NCBI RefSeq assembly: GCF_017654505.1
Contig: NC_054535.1
Span: 80,331,603 to 80,395,602 of the forward strand
Length of the DNA stretch: 64,000 bases
DNA from: Polyodon spathula
Taxonomy: Eukaryota > Chordata > Actinopteri > Acipenseriformes > Polyodontidae
Direction: 5' to 3'
Below, one piece after another: positions 1-34,514 of the stretch (positions within the stretch are counted from its first letter, which is position 1; each line of letters opens with the position of its first letter). A program made the position numbers and the translations under genes. The notes beneath the pieces were generated by a model. It searched no databases, was not told the DNA's origin, and worked only from the letters and a program-made list of their open reading frames with translations.

Positions 1-1500
1 TCTATGAAACAGCTCTGTGAAGTAAAGCTTGCAATAGCTATATTAAAAAAAAAAATTTCTTACAGTACAATGACATACTCCTAGAATCATCACGAGGGGC
101 TGGAGCTCATCTGCACAGATTACAGTTGTGCTGATATTATGCAGAAAACGCATGTGGTTTCCAAGTTGATCAATTTATGGTTCTTCCGGAAAAGTTCCTG
201 CGAGATCATTGTTTAAAATGTAGATTTTATTTCAAGTGGTTATTTAGGTACAGTAGCTTCCAAACATGAAGGTGTTGAAAGTTGCAAGACCCTTCATTAC
301 CAGCTCTATTTGTAGAATGTCTTGTGTTTTTTCTACCCCTCCCTACAGTGCATACCTTTACCTTTATTTGCTAGACAACACACACACACAGGGTCTAACA
401 TTTTTAGAATATTTGCTTGTGTGCCAATTCTGTCATCATAGTGGAGGGAGTTCCTTCAGGAAAGTGTTTAGAAAATTAGCAGCATCACATTGTTTAAAAC
501 TAAAGTAAGAGCTAACATCATCCCATTATACTGCCAGTGTTGTTGAAAAGTTTCAATTAAATACGTCAGCTTTCAATTCAACCACAATTAAAAACATACT
601 GATTGCAGGGCTGTTTTGGTTAGAGGAATGCTTTAAACAATTAGTACATTTAGCTCAGCCTCTTTTTTGTTTCTATACCATTACACATCAAAGAATTGTC
701 ATAATTTACTACATGCCAACAATAGTGTGGAGCACGACTGTTTCTATTTTTACACATTCAGAATATTAATGGATATGGAAAATATAATGTACACATCTGC
801 AATCAACATAAATATGTCCTCCTAACATGGCACAACAAAACATTGCAGTGTCAGGGAATTATTTTGCTCCTGAGCCCTGAAGTGTGGTACATAAAAAAAA
901 AAAAAACATTGTTTCTCCACCCACGTCCATAGGTCTGCTATGTAATGATCTGGATAACTTAATGGTCTTAAGTGCACCCCTGCCATGTTCTTTTGCCAAA
1001 TGCTTTAAAAGTAGCTTCTCTTTTAACTGGATTGAAATGTAAATGAACCAGTGATGTAAACCTGTCTCCCTGGAGTGTGATAATGCTATTTTTTATGATG
1101 CTGAGTCACTGCAGTGCTACAGCTTTATTAATACACATCATTGGATCTCAATACAGAGTTGATGCAGACAAGATGTCAAAAAGAATATTTGAGGACAATG
1201 TAAGCTGCTTGTCTTGAGGGAAGGCGTCTGCTTCAGGGTGTGGCCGTTTTATAAGGAAATGAAGTAGGCATGCTGCACAAAAAGCTAGACCTCAAAAGAT
1301 TAAATGCAATCGAAATGTTCAATATTGTCATTATAATCGGCTGAGAAATATCATGATAACTTTTTGGAGTAAATGGCACTTTTGGTGTCTACCTAATTCT
1401 TAGTCACACATTGTTAAGGAAGATAAAAGCAAAAAAATGCCATTAATGAATGACCAAAACAAGTCCATTAATTCTGACTGGGTTCATTTTATTTTTGCAG

Positions 1501-23224
<21,724 letters not shown>

Positions 23225-24495
23225 GCCCGTCCCAAGAGCAAATACAGAGCAGACTCTGAAATACTGTGAAGATTCTGTACATTTTTTTAATACTTGCTTC
23301 TACCGGCTTACCAATGGATTTTAAAGCCATGAATACAATTCCTTTAAACATGTGCATAACTATGGATGATGGGTTTTTAAAAAAAATAAGTTTCATCTGA
23401 ACAACGAGTCACACATTGAGTCTCGGGTTGAGTGTTATCCTATGGGATTCTGGTTAACCTACTTACAAAATACAAAATAGTTCTTGCTGTGATGGATAAC
23501 TTATTTTACGTTTCAGGAGACTTGCTTGGGATAGTGATCACCTTTTGTTTTATGTTTCAATGACAATATAATTCATTTAGTTTAGTCATGTAGAATGTTG
23601 TACAAAATCAAGAGGATAATCTTAAATCTAGGAGGTGGGAATCAGCTGACTAGTGCTAGAATAGATATTATTATTGGGCTGTACCCAGTCGTGTGTGTCA
23701 CAGCTTAATCCTGAAGGACATGTGCAACAGCACTAGTTATTGAATCAGTACTCTATTGAAACTGGTTCATTGTTTTGGTTGCCAGAATTTTGGTGATGGA
23801 TTTTCTTTTCCAAATTCCAAAGTTGCCAGTTAATGTTAAAATGTGCCTTATTTTTTATTATAGAATACATCTTTTACATATTGTTCTTACAATCTTGTCT
23901 TTGTATCTAGTGTCCCTATGTATTGCTTGTAGTGAAGTGTCCGTATCTGTCTTAACAGTGTAGATACAATGGAAATGAAGACAAGTGACTGGCAAAAGAA
24001 GCCTGTCCTGTTTGTTCTGTTTCATTCTTGTGACCTTTGAATGTACAGCGCTGATGTAATTGGATGTTATCAAACAGCAGTTGAATTGAGATTTACTTTT
24101 TACATGTGGTTTGCCAAGAAAAAAATCGGTGTAAAATACTGCAGTACTGCGTTTTTGTAAAGGGCGAACATGACAGAATTTGTTTTTATTTGATTAGAGG
24201 GATATTTGAATGTGACTGGATGTGTTTTTAGAATTATTTTTTCAAACATAAATGTGATTTTATAATGCAGTGGGATAAAGATGTGTTTTACACATGATTG
24301 TATTCCCTACATACAATCATTGTTTACAGGTTACAGTTAATCCCTTAAATTAAGAGACACCGTAATGACCAGGACCAAACTATTGGTTCAATTACAAATC
24401 ATTCCTTGTTTCCAGATTTTATAGTGAATTAAAAAATTCCATTCAATAACCCCCCCCCTCAGAAAATGTGACCAATAAAAAAGAATCAAAATATA
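23225..24495 (+). other. MAN2A1: MAN2A1 3' untranslated region (inferred extent)
   Basis: Non-coding sequence after the MAN2A1 stop. It has no recognisable repeat and no earlier canonical AATAAA that I found. The end is set by the first good AATAAA at 24474, giving a UTR of about 1.27 kb. A longer form ending after a second AATAAA at 26389 is possible. Confidence 0.5.
24474..24479 (+). promoter_or_regulatory. candidate polyadenylation signal AATAAA for MAN2A1
   Basis: This is the first canonical AATAAA downstream of the MAN2A1 stop codon. It follows a C-run and is followed by A-rich sequence. A second candidate, AATAAA at 26389-26394, has T-rich sequence after it and could serve a longer transcript. 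The choice is by position only. Confidence 0.4.
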
Positions 24496-24499
24496 CATA

Positions 24500-26040
24500 A
24501 ATAAGAAAACCATATAGTAAGTGGTTTCACTGAACTTTTGAAGATTATTGGTAACAATGGTATTTGAACATTATTCAATATCAATACCTATTCTATAAAT
24601 CTGTACAGTGACATATATCTTTAATAGTTCATTCTGCAAAGCAGTCTTTATGCCTTACATTGCTTCATCAAGGAACTCCTTGTTTATTTGTTGAAATATA
24701 CACGTTATAAAACAAGGTGCAGTGTAACTAGACTTGCATGACTTGGAGCCATGATGTGTTAAGAAATAATCCACACACCACTACTACAAAGCCTACTGCA
24801 CTGAACTCCAGACCACTATCATTATCTTCTTCTTTACTTGTGGCCGATTTATTACTCGCGTCAGTGCTCACCGTCGTTCACATAATACAGTCAGCACTCA
24901 CATATCCAACCCTATAAAATGATGACTTCAGGACGATTAACGAGTGTGACACAGATCTGATTATTTCATTAAGGCTCGTTCCAACCCTTGTCCGTTTTTC
25001 AGGGAACACAAAAAAGATACAATATCAAAAGTACATATCTGAAAGGACTGTGTTTTAAAATATGGTGGCTTCCATTTAAATGTACTGCAAAACAGCAAAA
25101 TGAAATCTAAATGTTATCCATGCACAGAACTGCATAAAACATAAAAGGCAATGAAATTTAGTAGATTAATAGATTAAAAAAAAAAAAAAAAATCAGTTTT
25201 CAGAATTAAAACAGTATCCAAAGTCAGTATTCAAAATTGCAGAATATAGTGCTCAATAAGGCCCTAATGTCACAGTTCACTTGCAAATGAAAATGCACAA
25301 AAGCAACAAAAGATCACAGATAAAATAAAAACAATGTTGTTTGAAAATTATGTCATGATGCCATTACTTTGCATGTTACTTTTCTACAGTATGTTATGTT
25401 ACTAGTAGTAGATGCCAAAGTTCAGTCAGCCAGCCTGACTTTAAATCTGTACCAGGTTGCTCAATTGCATTCATTCAGCTGGCTGCATTCAACAGAATGC
25501 CATTAAACATAAAACAGCCACACTACAACAACAGATATATTTTAGGGTTACTGATTTTCCGGGAGTGCAGAATCTTGTCTGGAATTACAGCATTACATAA
25601 TAGGAACGAAATTGCACTTAAAGTGCGTAATTATTTCTATGCTACAGTGCTCTCTTATTAAAAGTATAGTCGTATTCTTTTTGGCTGTGCGCTTTTAAAG
25701 TGAAAACGGAAAATGCCAGAATGGATGTTTTTGTTAAACAGTATGCGCTATTCTGCAGAACAGAAGGTCTGCAGCCCTACTGTCAGTCATTGCTGTCCCT
25801 TTAGTGCTGTTATTTGCACTACATAAGAGGATACATGCCATTTGTTTTCTTTTAATAGCTGTCAAGAATCTAAAAATATCTTGTAACTGAAGGTATTCTT
25901 CGATATGCAGGTTAAGAGTTCACTGCTCACTTGCACGTTCTGTACTTCATAGGTGCCGCACATTACACTGTGCCAATCTCACAACCTTCAGAAATGTATA
26001 CATCTTTTCGTGTTTCTTCATTTTTTAATCCTCATTCTTT
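24500..26040. other. intergenic or extended 3' UTR, no feature
   Basis: AT-rich sequence after the proposed MAN2A1 polyadenylation signal, with an A-run at 25174-25191. No gene, repeat end or RNA structure that I can support. Confidence 0.5.
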
Positions 26041-26048
26041 CTCTCTAT

Positions 26049-26065
26049 GTGTGTGTGTGTGTGTG

Positions 26066-26150
<85 letters not shown>
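26049..26150. repeat. microsatellite (TG)n(TA)n
   Basis: About 20 bases of TG repeat and then about 80 bases of TA repeat. The short open frames encoding Tyr-Ile repeats are artefacts. Confidence 0.95.
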
Positions 26151-26155
<5 letters not shown>

Positions 26156-27840
26156 GATCTTCCACTGCATTTGTCAACTATTTGAAGAGTTTATTTTTTT
26201 CCTTTTTTGAAATGCCTTTTATTCTTTCTCAGAGCTCTGTGATTTTATTGACAATTTTGCAATTCTTAGTTTGAAAAGGTGTTTGCTTGCATTTTAATGC
26301 CTTTCGGTAAAAGTTGCTGTTAAAAGTTTAATATTTTCCTTTTGAGATTTTTGTATCTTTTGGTGAAATATAATATAAGGAGATAAACAATAAAGATGCA
26401 TTATTCTTATATTGTCTTAACCTATTGCCTTCTTTAGTGTGTTGCGCCTCATGAAATCTCCAGATATCCAGCTGTGATAACAGGTTTTTTCATAAGATGT
26501 ATGCATACAAGGTATCTCTTCTCTAGCAATATATAACATTGGGGAATATACAGTGTCTGCTGACAATACAGAACGACTGGAGGTAGGACACGTTTTGCAC
26601 ATTAACAGAAACCATCCTCTCTATTAACACTAAGAATGGCAATCATGGTTAGATAGTATGGATGGGTATAGGTGTCATGGTTTACATTAATAAATAATCA
26701 TCCCATGTCCAGATGCATGGAGATGATGAACAAACCCCAGGGCTTGCAAAATTTTGGTAATGGTACTTGCCCTTCGGGCAGCCAATTGTCGACATTTGGT
26801 TTTCCAAAACAATGTAAAGTTGCCCATAATTAACCTATCGACTGTGATTTGTACACAGTGCTCAATATAGGTACAGTATGTCAGGGTTCAAACATCAGCA
26901 GTTTGATTATTTTTTTTTTTTTTAATCAGTATTTAGTCGTATGATTAAGGCCATATATTAAGGATGTAAATAGTGTGTATATCTCTATCTATCCATCCTC
27001 GAGATATCGAGGATGAAAATAGTATATCTACACTGGGCTAATGGTTTGGACCCAAGACTGTTGCTGCACCCAGTACAATAAGTTACAAGTAAGCCCCATA
27101 CATTTAAAATAAAATTAACAGTACATTTTATTAATCACATTAAAGAAATGAAAAAAGCGATGTCAACATGCTTTGTGCTAAATCAGAGTCAGTGATAACT
27201 ATCGTATTAGATTTTTTATTTTTTATTTCCTGGGTTGGGAAATAACATTAACGATTTAATAAAGGTAACAACAAGATAACAAAATGTGAATCTTGGTGAG
27301 CAGATTACAGTAGCTTGTAATTCCAGTCTGTAACTTCGTTTAAAAAAACCATATACTTTGGCTGTCGTAGTGTCTGTTTTACCCTTCGTTTCAATGGAGA
27401 AGACACAGTCATGCGACATATACCAGTGCGCTGACTAGATAGGATTGCTTGAGTTGTCAGGGGTGGTACGTGGGGCAGTCCTCGTGGGATCTGGTCACAA
27501 GCAATGTGTACGTCACCCTGGAAATCACTCAAGCATTACTAATGAAAAACATTGATCCCTCTAAACGTGTTTTACCAGGATGATCTGTGAGCGGAATCTC
27601 GATTGAGAAACTGCTGTTTGATTAAAGCACAGAACGTTATCCTGTTATAGAGTAAAAAAATCAGATTGCCAGTAGGGCAAGCAGCCCAAAAAAAGACGTT
27701 GTCCAACAGATTTTTTTGGTTGTCCCGGAACGTCGGGCTAGAGATTTTGCGAGCACTGAACCTGGTGTTGGTGTTTCAAACACATAGAAACACCAAACTT
27801 TCTTTAATATTTTCTTTGACATACCGTATAACGGGACATT

Positions 27841-28141
27841 TTGGAGTGGAATTTATTTTGGCTTTATTGGCAGTTTGGGTTGCCAATAATGCTTTCATCA
27901 ATCAAAGTGTGGCATACATTGCTATCCCACCCTCTGACAGCCTGGCGGTATGGAGCACAAGTTAAAGAAGCATGCGCTAGACGAGGGAAAGAATGTGTTG
28001 GATGTCAAAGTGAATATGAGAATAGCAGTGAGTGATGAAGCCAATTTGCTTAAAAAAATTAAAAGCAGACCGGCCATTTCCATCAATGGATTTAGGAAAT
28101 TTGGAATTTATGATGCGATCAGGAACGCCAAGGCTGTGTAA
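27841..28141 (+). pseudogene. unidentified short coding-like remnant (SINGFRKFGIYDAI)
   Basis: One frame (27950-28141, 63 codons from Met) reads as a charged, non-repetitive peptide with KNVLDVKVNMRIAVSDEAN and ending SINGFRKFGIYDAIRNAKAV before TAA. The GFRxxGIxDA pattern recalls the tail of pogo/Tigger-type DDE transposases, where a final GI-DA helix is common, so it may be the end of a decayed transposon. I do not recognise it securely. It lies just before a minus-strand SINE. A host exon or retrocopy is not excluded. Confidence 0.3.
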
Positions 28142-28161
28142 ACTGCACCTGCTACTGTGGT

Positions 28162-28620
28162 CGGTTTTTTTTTTTGTTTTGTTTTTTTATTTTATTTAGT
28201 CGTTGCCAATTATTTTTGTTATTTTCTCCCAATTTGAATGCTCAATTATTACTTAGGTTCAGTTCACCGCTACCACCCCTTCGCTGACTCGGGAGCGGCG
28301 AAGATGAACACAAGCTGTCCTCCGAAGCGTGTGCTGTCAGCCGACCCCTTCATTACACGCTGCGGATTCACCATGCATCTGCCCAGGAGCTACAGCATAG
28401 GAGGACAACGCAGCTCCCGGGCAGCTAACAGGCAAGCCCGCAGGTGCCCGGCCAGACTACAGGGGCAGCTAGTGAGCAGTGAGCTGAGGACACCCCTAAA
28501 CCCGCTCCCCTCCACGGTCAGCTGTGGAATAGCCCAGACTCGAAGTGGCGACGTCCAGGCTATACAGCACATCCTGCAGTCACGCAGAGCGCCTTTACTG
28601 GATGTTCGACTCAGGAGCCC
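28162..28620 (-). mobile_element. tRNA-derived SINE (GGCTCCCGAGTGG family), minus strand, near full length
   Basis: Read on the minus strand it begins GGGCTCCTGAGTCGAACATC, then CAGTAAAGGCGCTCTG, a GCGGGCTTGCCTG-type middle, CGGAGGACAGC and an A-rich tail (the T-run at 28164 on the given strand). It is GC-richer than its surroundings. The 146-codon open frame across it on the + strand comes from the antisense of the SINE and is not a gene. Confidence 0.85.
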
Positions 28621-28639
28621 AGGACTGGTCTTTTTTAGG

Positions 28640-30985
28640 TTAAGCAGTTTTGTGTTGATGAATATTGTGTTGATGTAAATGATACTGTGATCATTCCACT
28701 GTGTTATGTTAGTGAATCCCAGTTAAGTTTTAAAACTGAGAGTTAGCAAATGCCTGTCGTTAAAGTGTGCTGCAGTTAGTAATCCTTTCCAATTACTGAT
28801 TTCTTAAAATTGAAGGGCCATATAATAACAATATTATTAGAAGGCCGCCTTCTTCTAACGGGCGCAGCTAGGAATGGAAATTTGGGTGGGCCCCAACTTC
28901 GGGTGGACGGGCAAGTACCAAAGGTCTTACGTCACAGGAATAGTTTACATTACAAACATGATTTAAATCAATTAAAACTCTGAATACATCAAATATCTCC
29001 CCGGGGATTGAGCAGAGCAAAGTAGCCAAGACTGAAAATGTATGTTGCTGAGTGAAGTGTATACACTACAAATACAAAGCACATATGCATACAACCTAAA
29101 GAAACAAACACATGTGCACAATAACTGCAAAAACCGTTTCATTTGACAAAAAGGTGCAAACAGAAACTAAAAAAAATCCCCAAATAAAAAAAGCTCTATT
29201 GCTTTTCTGTATAAGCTGTATTGTAATCTCTTCGCTATAATGTTACCTGTTAGTTGTCCTGCATAAGGGCGTCCGTCAAGCAAAAATTTAAAATCAGGCT
29301 AAACTCCTGCTGCCTTCAAACCAAAACAAAAAATCTTAGCTGTGCTGAGAATACCTTGTTTCAAGGTAAATATGGCTGCTTTCGTTGTCACTGCATTTTC
29401 TCAGGTACAGCTAAACAAAGATATTGCGTTGGCTGCAAAAAAACATAACAAGCAGACAAAAACAGATTTTTTTAAAACAACCTTGAGTGACAAATTCTGC
29501 AACCTTTTCAAGTTTTGTAGACCTTTTAAAATGATGTTGACACACTAATGAAAAGGACCGTGTAATTTCCATATTATGCTGCCTTTAAAATAAATACACG
29601 GGAGAAGAGTGAAGGGCAAACCTTAAATGAAAAAAATCGAGTTTTTGTATTTCTTTACATTTCTAATACCATGCAGAAATAATTTTGAAGATACCTTCAA
29701 ATTATTAATAAGTTGCAACATCATATGCCAGTGATTCTCTAGGTCATTGTAGTATGACTGGAACACAAATTATGAAGTTGGTATTAGTTTGACACTGTTA
29801 CCATAGTAACCAAATGCAGGGCGCTGATAAACGTATGAATTCACAGTGTGAAATACTATAAGGAAAATAAAGTCTATTTTTTCACAGTAAATTGAAAGAA
29901 GCTGAAAGCAATTTTAAGCTATTTGTCAGCATTCGGCCAACTGTTTTAACCCTGTTCATGCTATTCTTTCTACTAAAGTTAACTCTTAAAACTTAAAAGT
30001 GTGTGTATATATTTTTTTTGCCACGTTGACCGCCGCACTACTAATAACTTATTTTAATAAAAATGCACATTAAGATAAACATCTAGGACTTGTCAAGAGA
30101 TTCGTGCAAACTGTCTCACAAGATGTCAATCAAACATTGCTTTCACATGAATCTTTGTGTGAGAGGAAGATCCCACCTAAATATTGCATCACAGTGACTA
30201 TTTTTCTTTGATTGGCTAAAGCCTGCAGCATTTAAAAAAATGGTCTATTTGACCTAAACTTAAACACCACCTTCAGGGCGCACAGTTGAATCAAATAAGA
30301 GCAAAATAAAGAATACAGTACATAACTAAATATGAGAGCAAATTCGACTAAGAGTAGTTAAACTTATAATAGAAATATTTGCTCATAAAAGTAAATTCCA
30401 TTAAGACCACGTAGAAAGTATGAGAAATGGATAACAATTTCAAATAAGGGCAATTACAAAAGCGTGAATATAGATACATTTAAGAGTAAAATCAAGTACA
30501 AGATACAGGAAGTAGTTATAATTAAGAGCAGTAGTAGAATACGGCAAAATATGGAGTAGTTGCGTGCAAGTACAAGATGATGCAAGTACTGATACAATCA
30601 TCTAGTCCAGTATAGTTGAGAGTTCAGTAAACTTGTTCTAATGGCTGAGAGAGTTTTCAGGCAGGTTTTTCAAGCAGTTTCAGGATTTCAAAGCAAAGGC
30701 TGGGCCCCTTTTGACTCGCAAGCTCAGGTCAAGATTGGCAATCAAAAGTCAACGATTTTGTATAGCTTGACTTCAATATTTATGTCTTGAAGACTCACAC
30801 AATCATTACAATATATATATATATATATATACATGATTCATTAATAAAGAATGCTTACAAATTACTTGTAACTCACTTAGTAAAAATGCATGTAATACAA
30901 TAACATTAGGCTTATATGAGCATTATGTTGCTTTTTTAATATTATTAAACAAAGATAATTTTAGCAAGCATAATATTCTGAGCTG
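28640..30985. other. intergenic, no recognised gene
   Basis: AT-rich sequence with a short (TA)n at 30809-30831. At 28845-28925 a GC-richer patch with GGGCGCAGC and GGACGGGCAAGTACC resembles, in inverse orientation, GGTACTTGCCC at 26763-26773. It could be the edge of an unidentified element spanning 26.7-28.9 kb. Nothing else can be supported. Confidence 0.4.
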
Positions 30986-30989
30986 TATG

Positions 30990-31484
30990 GGGAATTGTTG
31001 CAGTGCTTGAAGATTGAATGAATGCAGCCATGTATCAAAACATTCTACAAAGTATAATGACACCATCTGCTTGTAGGCTGTTTATCTTCCGACAAGACAA
31101 CGACCCAAAGCATATGGCTAAATCAACTGGAATTCTTGAAGAAAACTAAGGTGCAAGTTCTGGAATGGTCTTCTCATCTCCAGATAGAAATGCTTTGCTG
31201 ATCTGTAGCTAAGCATTGTGTATTCGATCTGTTTGAGTTGAAGGAAATATGTGAGGCAGAATGGGCCCAGATTTTTTCAACAAGAACATACATGAACAAA
31301 TACTTTAAATGAAATTAGTTTGTTGTTTTATTGATAAGGATTATTTGTTAAATTACTTGTGTATTTTGCTTTTTGTTTTATTAAAAAGTGGTTAAAGTTT
31401 ATTAAATGACTGTCCATAATCTGTTACCTTGAATTATAGTATATTAAGCGTAAGGTGCCAATATTTTTGTCTCTGACTGTATTA
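30990..31484 (+). mobile_element. decayed Tc1-like transposon fragment
   Basis: At 31080 the + strand reads FRQDNDPKHMAKS, equivalent to the second-Asp motif of Tc1 transposases, followed by frame-broken remnants of the C-terminal region. The right end TATTTTTGTCTCTGACTG near 31465-31482 matches the kind of TIR (CAGTCAGAGACAAAAATA inverted) found on Tc1-like elements. It is truncated on the left and full of stops. Confidence 0.7.
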
Positions 31485-31559
31485 AGTATTTTTAAAATAT
31501 ACCGTATTTTTTCTTAGATGTAAAAGGAAATAAACAATGTCCTGATTAAATGATACACT

Positions 31560-33450
31560 GAAGTTAGAAGTAGCAAAGGCACAACAGCTAATAACAGATA
31601 TCAGGCTTAAAGAGCAAGGAAAGCAAGAGAGAACAAGCTGGTCTTGAGAGTTGATTTAAAGTGAGCGACTGTGGGAACATCAGGCACCAAGGCTGCTAGA
31701 GAGTTCCAAAGAATCTGAGCCATGAAGCTAAAAAAAGTGTTCTCCAAGTGTGGTGCACTTTTGCTTGGGAATAACAAGCAGGTCAGAGTCGGAGGACCTC
31801 AGCTTGCGGTCAGGGGCATAGCAGGTCAGCAGGTTGAAGAGGTACTCTGGACCTGTGTGATGAAGGGCATTATAGGTGAGAAGGAAAATTTTGAAAGCAA
31901 TCCTGAACTTTACAGGTAGCCAGTGCAGCTGGGCAACACAGGGGTGATGTGTTCATGTTTTTCCTACCATTCTGAAAGAGCTGCAGTAGTCAAGTCGAAA
32001 GGAGACAAAAGCATGACAGAGTATCTCCGCATCTGGGAGGGAAAGGTAGGGACAGACTTTGGAGATGCTTCAAAGGTGGTAGAAGGAAGATTTGACCATG
32101 GAGATGTTGCTGTCCAGAAGTACACTAACGCTTCGTACAGTAGTGGAAGGCAGCAGCAGACTGTTTTCGAGGTTCAGGGCAGCTATATTTATACTCTTAA
32201 GTTGAGTTTTAAATCCTACTAGAAAGAGTTCTGATTTGCTAATACTGAGCTGAAGAACATTGCCAGACATCCAGGATTCGATGTCTTGAATACAAGCTGA
32301 GAGCCAGACCATGGCAGAGGGGCTTCCAAGGTTGAGTCTTAATTAGAGCTTGGTGTCATGAGTGTAGGAGTGAATTATGAGGCTATGTTGGTGGATGAGG
32401 TGACCCAAGGGAATCATGCAGATGTTGAAGAGAAGAGGCCCAAGAACAAACCCTTGAGGATCACCACAAGTGACTGAGTTTGCAACACCACTACATCCAA
32501 CATAGAAAACAGAATGCATGCATCCAGATAGGTAAGAGGACATCCAGGAGAGACAGGTTCCAGAGATCCCAGAATATTTCTGAAGGCAGACAAGAAGAAT
32601 GCTGTGATCTGTGGTGTCAAAAGCAGCTCTTAGGTCAAGAAGGACAAGTACAGAGGGAGCAGTAGCATCAGCATTCAGCAACAGATCATTTACAATCCGA
32701 TGCCAGACTGCAGAGATTCAAGCAGATTGTTATCCATGAGATGTTTCAGCTGTCTGGCTACAGCCCTTTAGAGAGTTTTGGAGAGAAAAGGAAGATTGAA
32801 GATGGGATGGTAATTAGATAAGACAGCTGGGTTGAGGGAGGGTTTTTTGAGTACCGGTGTAACTCGGGCAAGCTTGAGGGCAGCAGGAACCGAGCCTGAA
32901 TCCAGGGACAGATTGAGAGTGTGCATAATGGAAGGAGCAAGATCAGAAGCACAGAGATGGACAAGATTTGTCGACCAGGGGTCCAAGGGGCACATGGCAG
33001 TAGTTGATTTTAATAGTAGGCTGGAGATATCAGTAATGGCTGGATGTAGGATTTGGTCAATGGTTTTAAAGAGAACTTTGGTTTACTGTGTCCCCTACTT
33101 ATGATTTCAGAGAAGTGCTTCACTGTAGCAGCAGCGAGCGCATACCTGTAGCCACCGAGACGGTCGGTCCAGATCTCTCTGTGAACCATTAGTTCAGACA
33201 ACCTCCACTTGCGTTCAAGCTCGTAGCAGGCAGACTTAAGCGATCAAAGTTCGAGGGTGTATCATGGGCAGTTGTGATCTTTCTTGACCGCTCTGATTTT
33301 AAGTAACGGTTTCGATGATCTGGTAAGGGTGGTGTTGTAGAGGTACACTGCATCGTCAACCAAAGACAGAAGAGTGCCAGTTAGAGGGGATAAACAGACA
33401 CATTTTAAGAGTTTCAGAAGATTCAGCAGATTCAGAAAGACATCCACTTA
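31560..33450 (-). mobile_element. L2-type LINE relic, minus strand
   Basis: Minus-strand frames spell a decayed reverse transcriptase: HxLNLSLDSG and LPSSLPELHRYSKNP (32995-32758), SVLVLLDLRAAFDTTDHSIL, SSYLSG, TCGDPQGFVLGPLLFN and a YTHD in place of YADD (32681-32343), then PGxxLQLSISKSELFLVGFK (32312-32070). The LLDLRAAFDTTDHSILL and VPQGSxLGPLLF signatures are those of L2/Maui-type elements in fish. Many frameshifts break the frame. The 5' part (33100-33450) and the 3' part (31560-32070) are assigned by continuity. Confidence 0.75.
32343..32681 (-). pseudogene. L2 reverse-transcriptase fragment, catalytic motif lost
   Basis: A 112-codon open part of the L2 relic. It holds the first catalytic Asp block (LDLRAAFDTTDHS), the strand with SSYLSGC and GDPQGFVLGPLLFN. 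Where YADD should follow, the frame reads YTHDTKL, so the catalytic Asp pair is damaged. It has no start of its own. Confidence 0.75.
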
Positions 33451-34130
33451 GTAGTAAAAATAACAGTTTATTGGTTGTGAAAGATATGACTGATGGCACA
33501 TGAACAATTGGCAAACAGATATGCCCAACATGAACATGATAACCGACAGATACATAATACATTCACATTACAATTGACCCATGGCCTTATCCATTGGAGC
33601 TTGATAGCCGCCCCTATGCTTGCCGAGCTGAGATGAATGCAATACAGTGATTAAGAATGGCTCGGCCAGCGGGCAGGACAAGGGGCACATGGGGCCACCT
33701 TCCCCCAAGATAAATAAGGCTACCGCCAATTGTTTGCACAGTTACACATCACCCGAGTTGAGGAATGTGGGTAATGTCCATTAATAATGTGTAAAATTAA
33801 TTATACGCCCAATCAATAGCCCAGACTGACGAATGTAGGACAAAATTATATAATGGAAATAGAACATGATTATTACTTTGGTTCTGCCTGGTTCAAGGAG
33901 CTAAACGCTGCCCAATACTGACAGGTATGATATGTATACATGATGAATGTAGATGTCAGCAGCCGGACAAGTGGCACTTGGGCCACCTTCCCTCCAAAAG
34001 AACGAGGCAAGCTAAGCCACCCCCACCCTGTAGATCTAAACCACTGAGAGCTCAGGTAAGGAAAAAAAATGCCATAAATAGGGGGAAACCTTAGGGAATC
34101 CATGGTAGAGGGTTACCCTTCCTCCGGGTT

Positions 34131-34514
34131 CTAAAGTAATGACTCCACTAATCCAGTTAGCCATATAACATGTTTTGTGCTGATAATAGGTCTGTGGCAT
34201 TCTTCCAAATGTAGTATGTACTGGAAGTCCATCTCCCCATAGCCTTGATTAGGTGAGGAGCGATGTTCATGGAAGCAGCAGAAGTTGCGGCACCGATCCT
34301 GAACGAATGTCTGGAATAGCTGTTGGGAGGAAGCCCAGCGCAAAGGAGACACAGATGAAGGTGGTCGCAGAACCAGTTCCTGGACTATCCTCGCTGGAGT
34401 GAGAAGAAACAGGGATCCTGGTTGCTGGCCGCCGGACGCATCTTTGTAAGGAGAAAAGCAGCCTGAGTGTAGAGTGTGGATTATGGATTCCAGGACTTCC
34501 TTAGTGATTGGCAA
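34131..34514 (-). pseudogene. tyrosine-recombinase catalytic domain relic
   Basis: The open frame starts MPITKEVLESIIHTL and LHSGCFSPYKDA, the usual entry to the catalytic domain of DIRS-type recombinases, then jumps to GSLFLL. The segment that would hold the first catalytic Arg (FLRxGE) appears deleted. The HSFR box (34298-34309) and Tyr (34211-34216 region, TSSTYY) follow in another frame, so a frameshift lies between. The enzyme would have carried out site-specific recombination through a 3'-phosphotyrosine link. This copy cannot. Confidence 0.65.

Noticed and set aside
28238..28678. 146-codon plus-strand open frame
   Set aside because: It is the antisense of a minus-strand SINE. The same composition appears in every GC-rich copy of that family.
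34131..34514. Phage or bacterial integrase as a sign of contamination
   Set aside because: The recombinase belongs to the eukaryotic DIRS-type form (HSFRIGAAT), is decayed, and is embedded among vertebrate LINEs.
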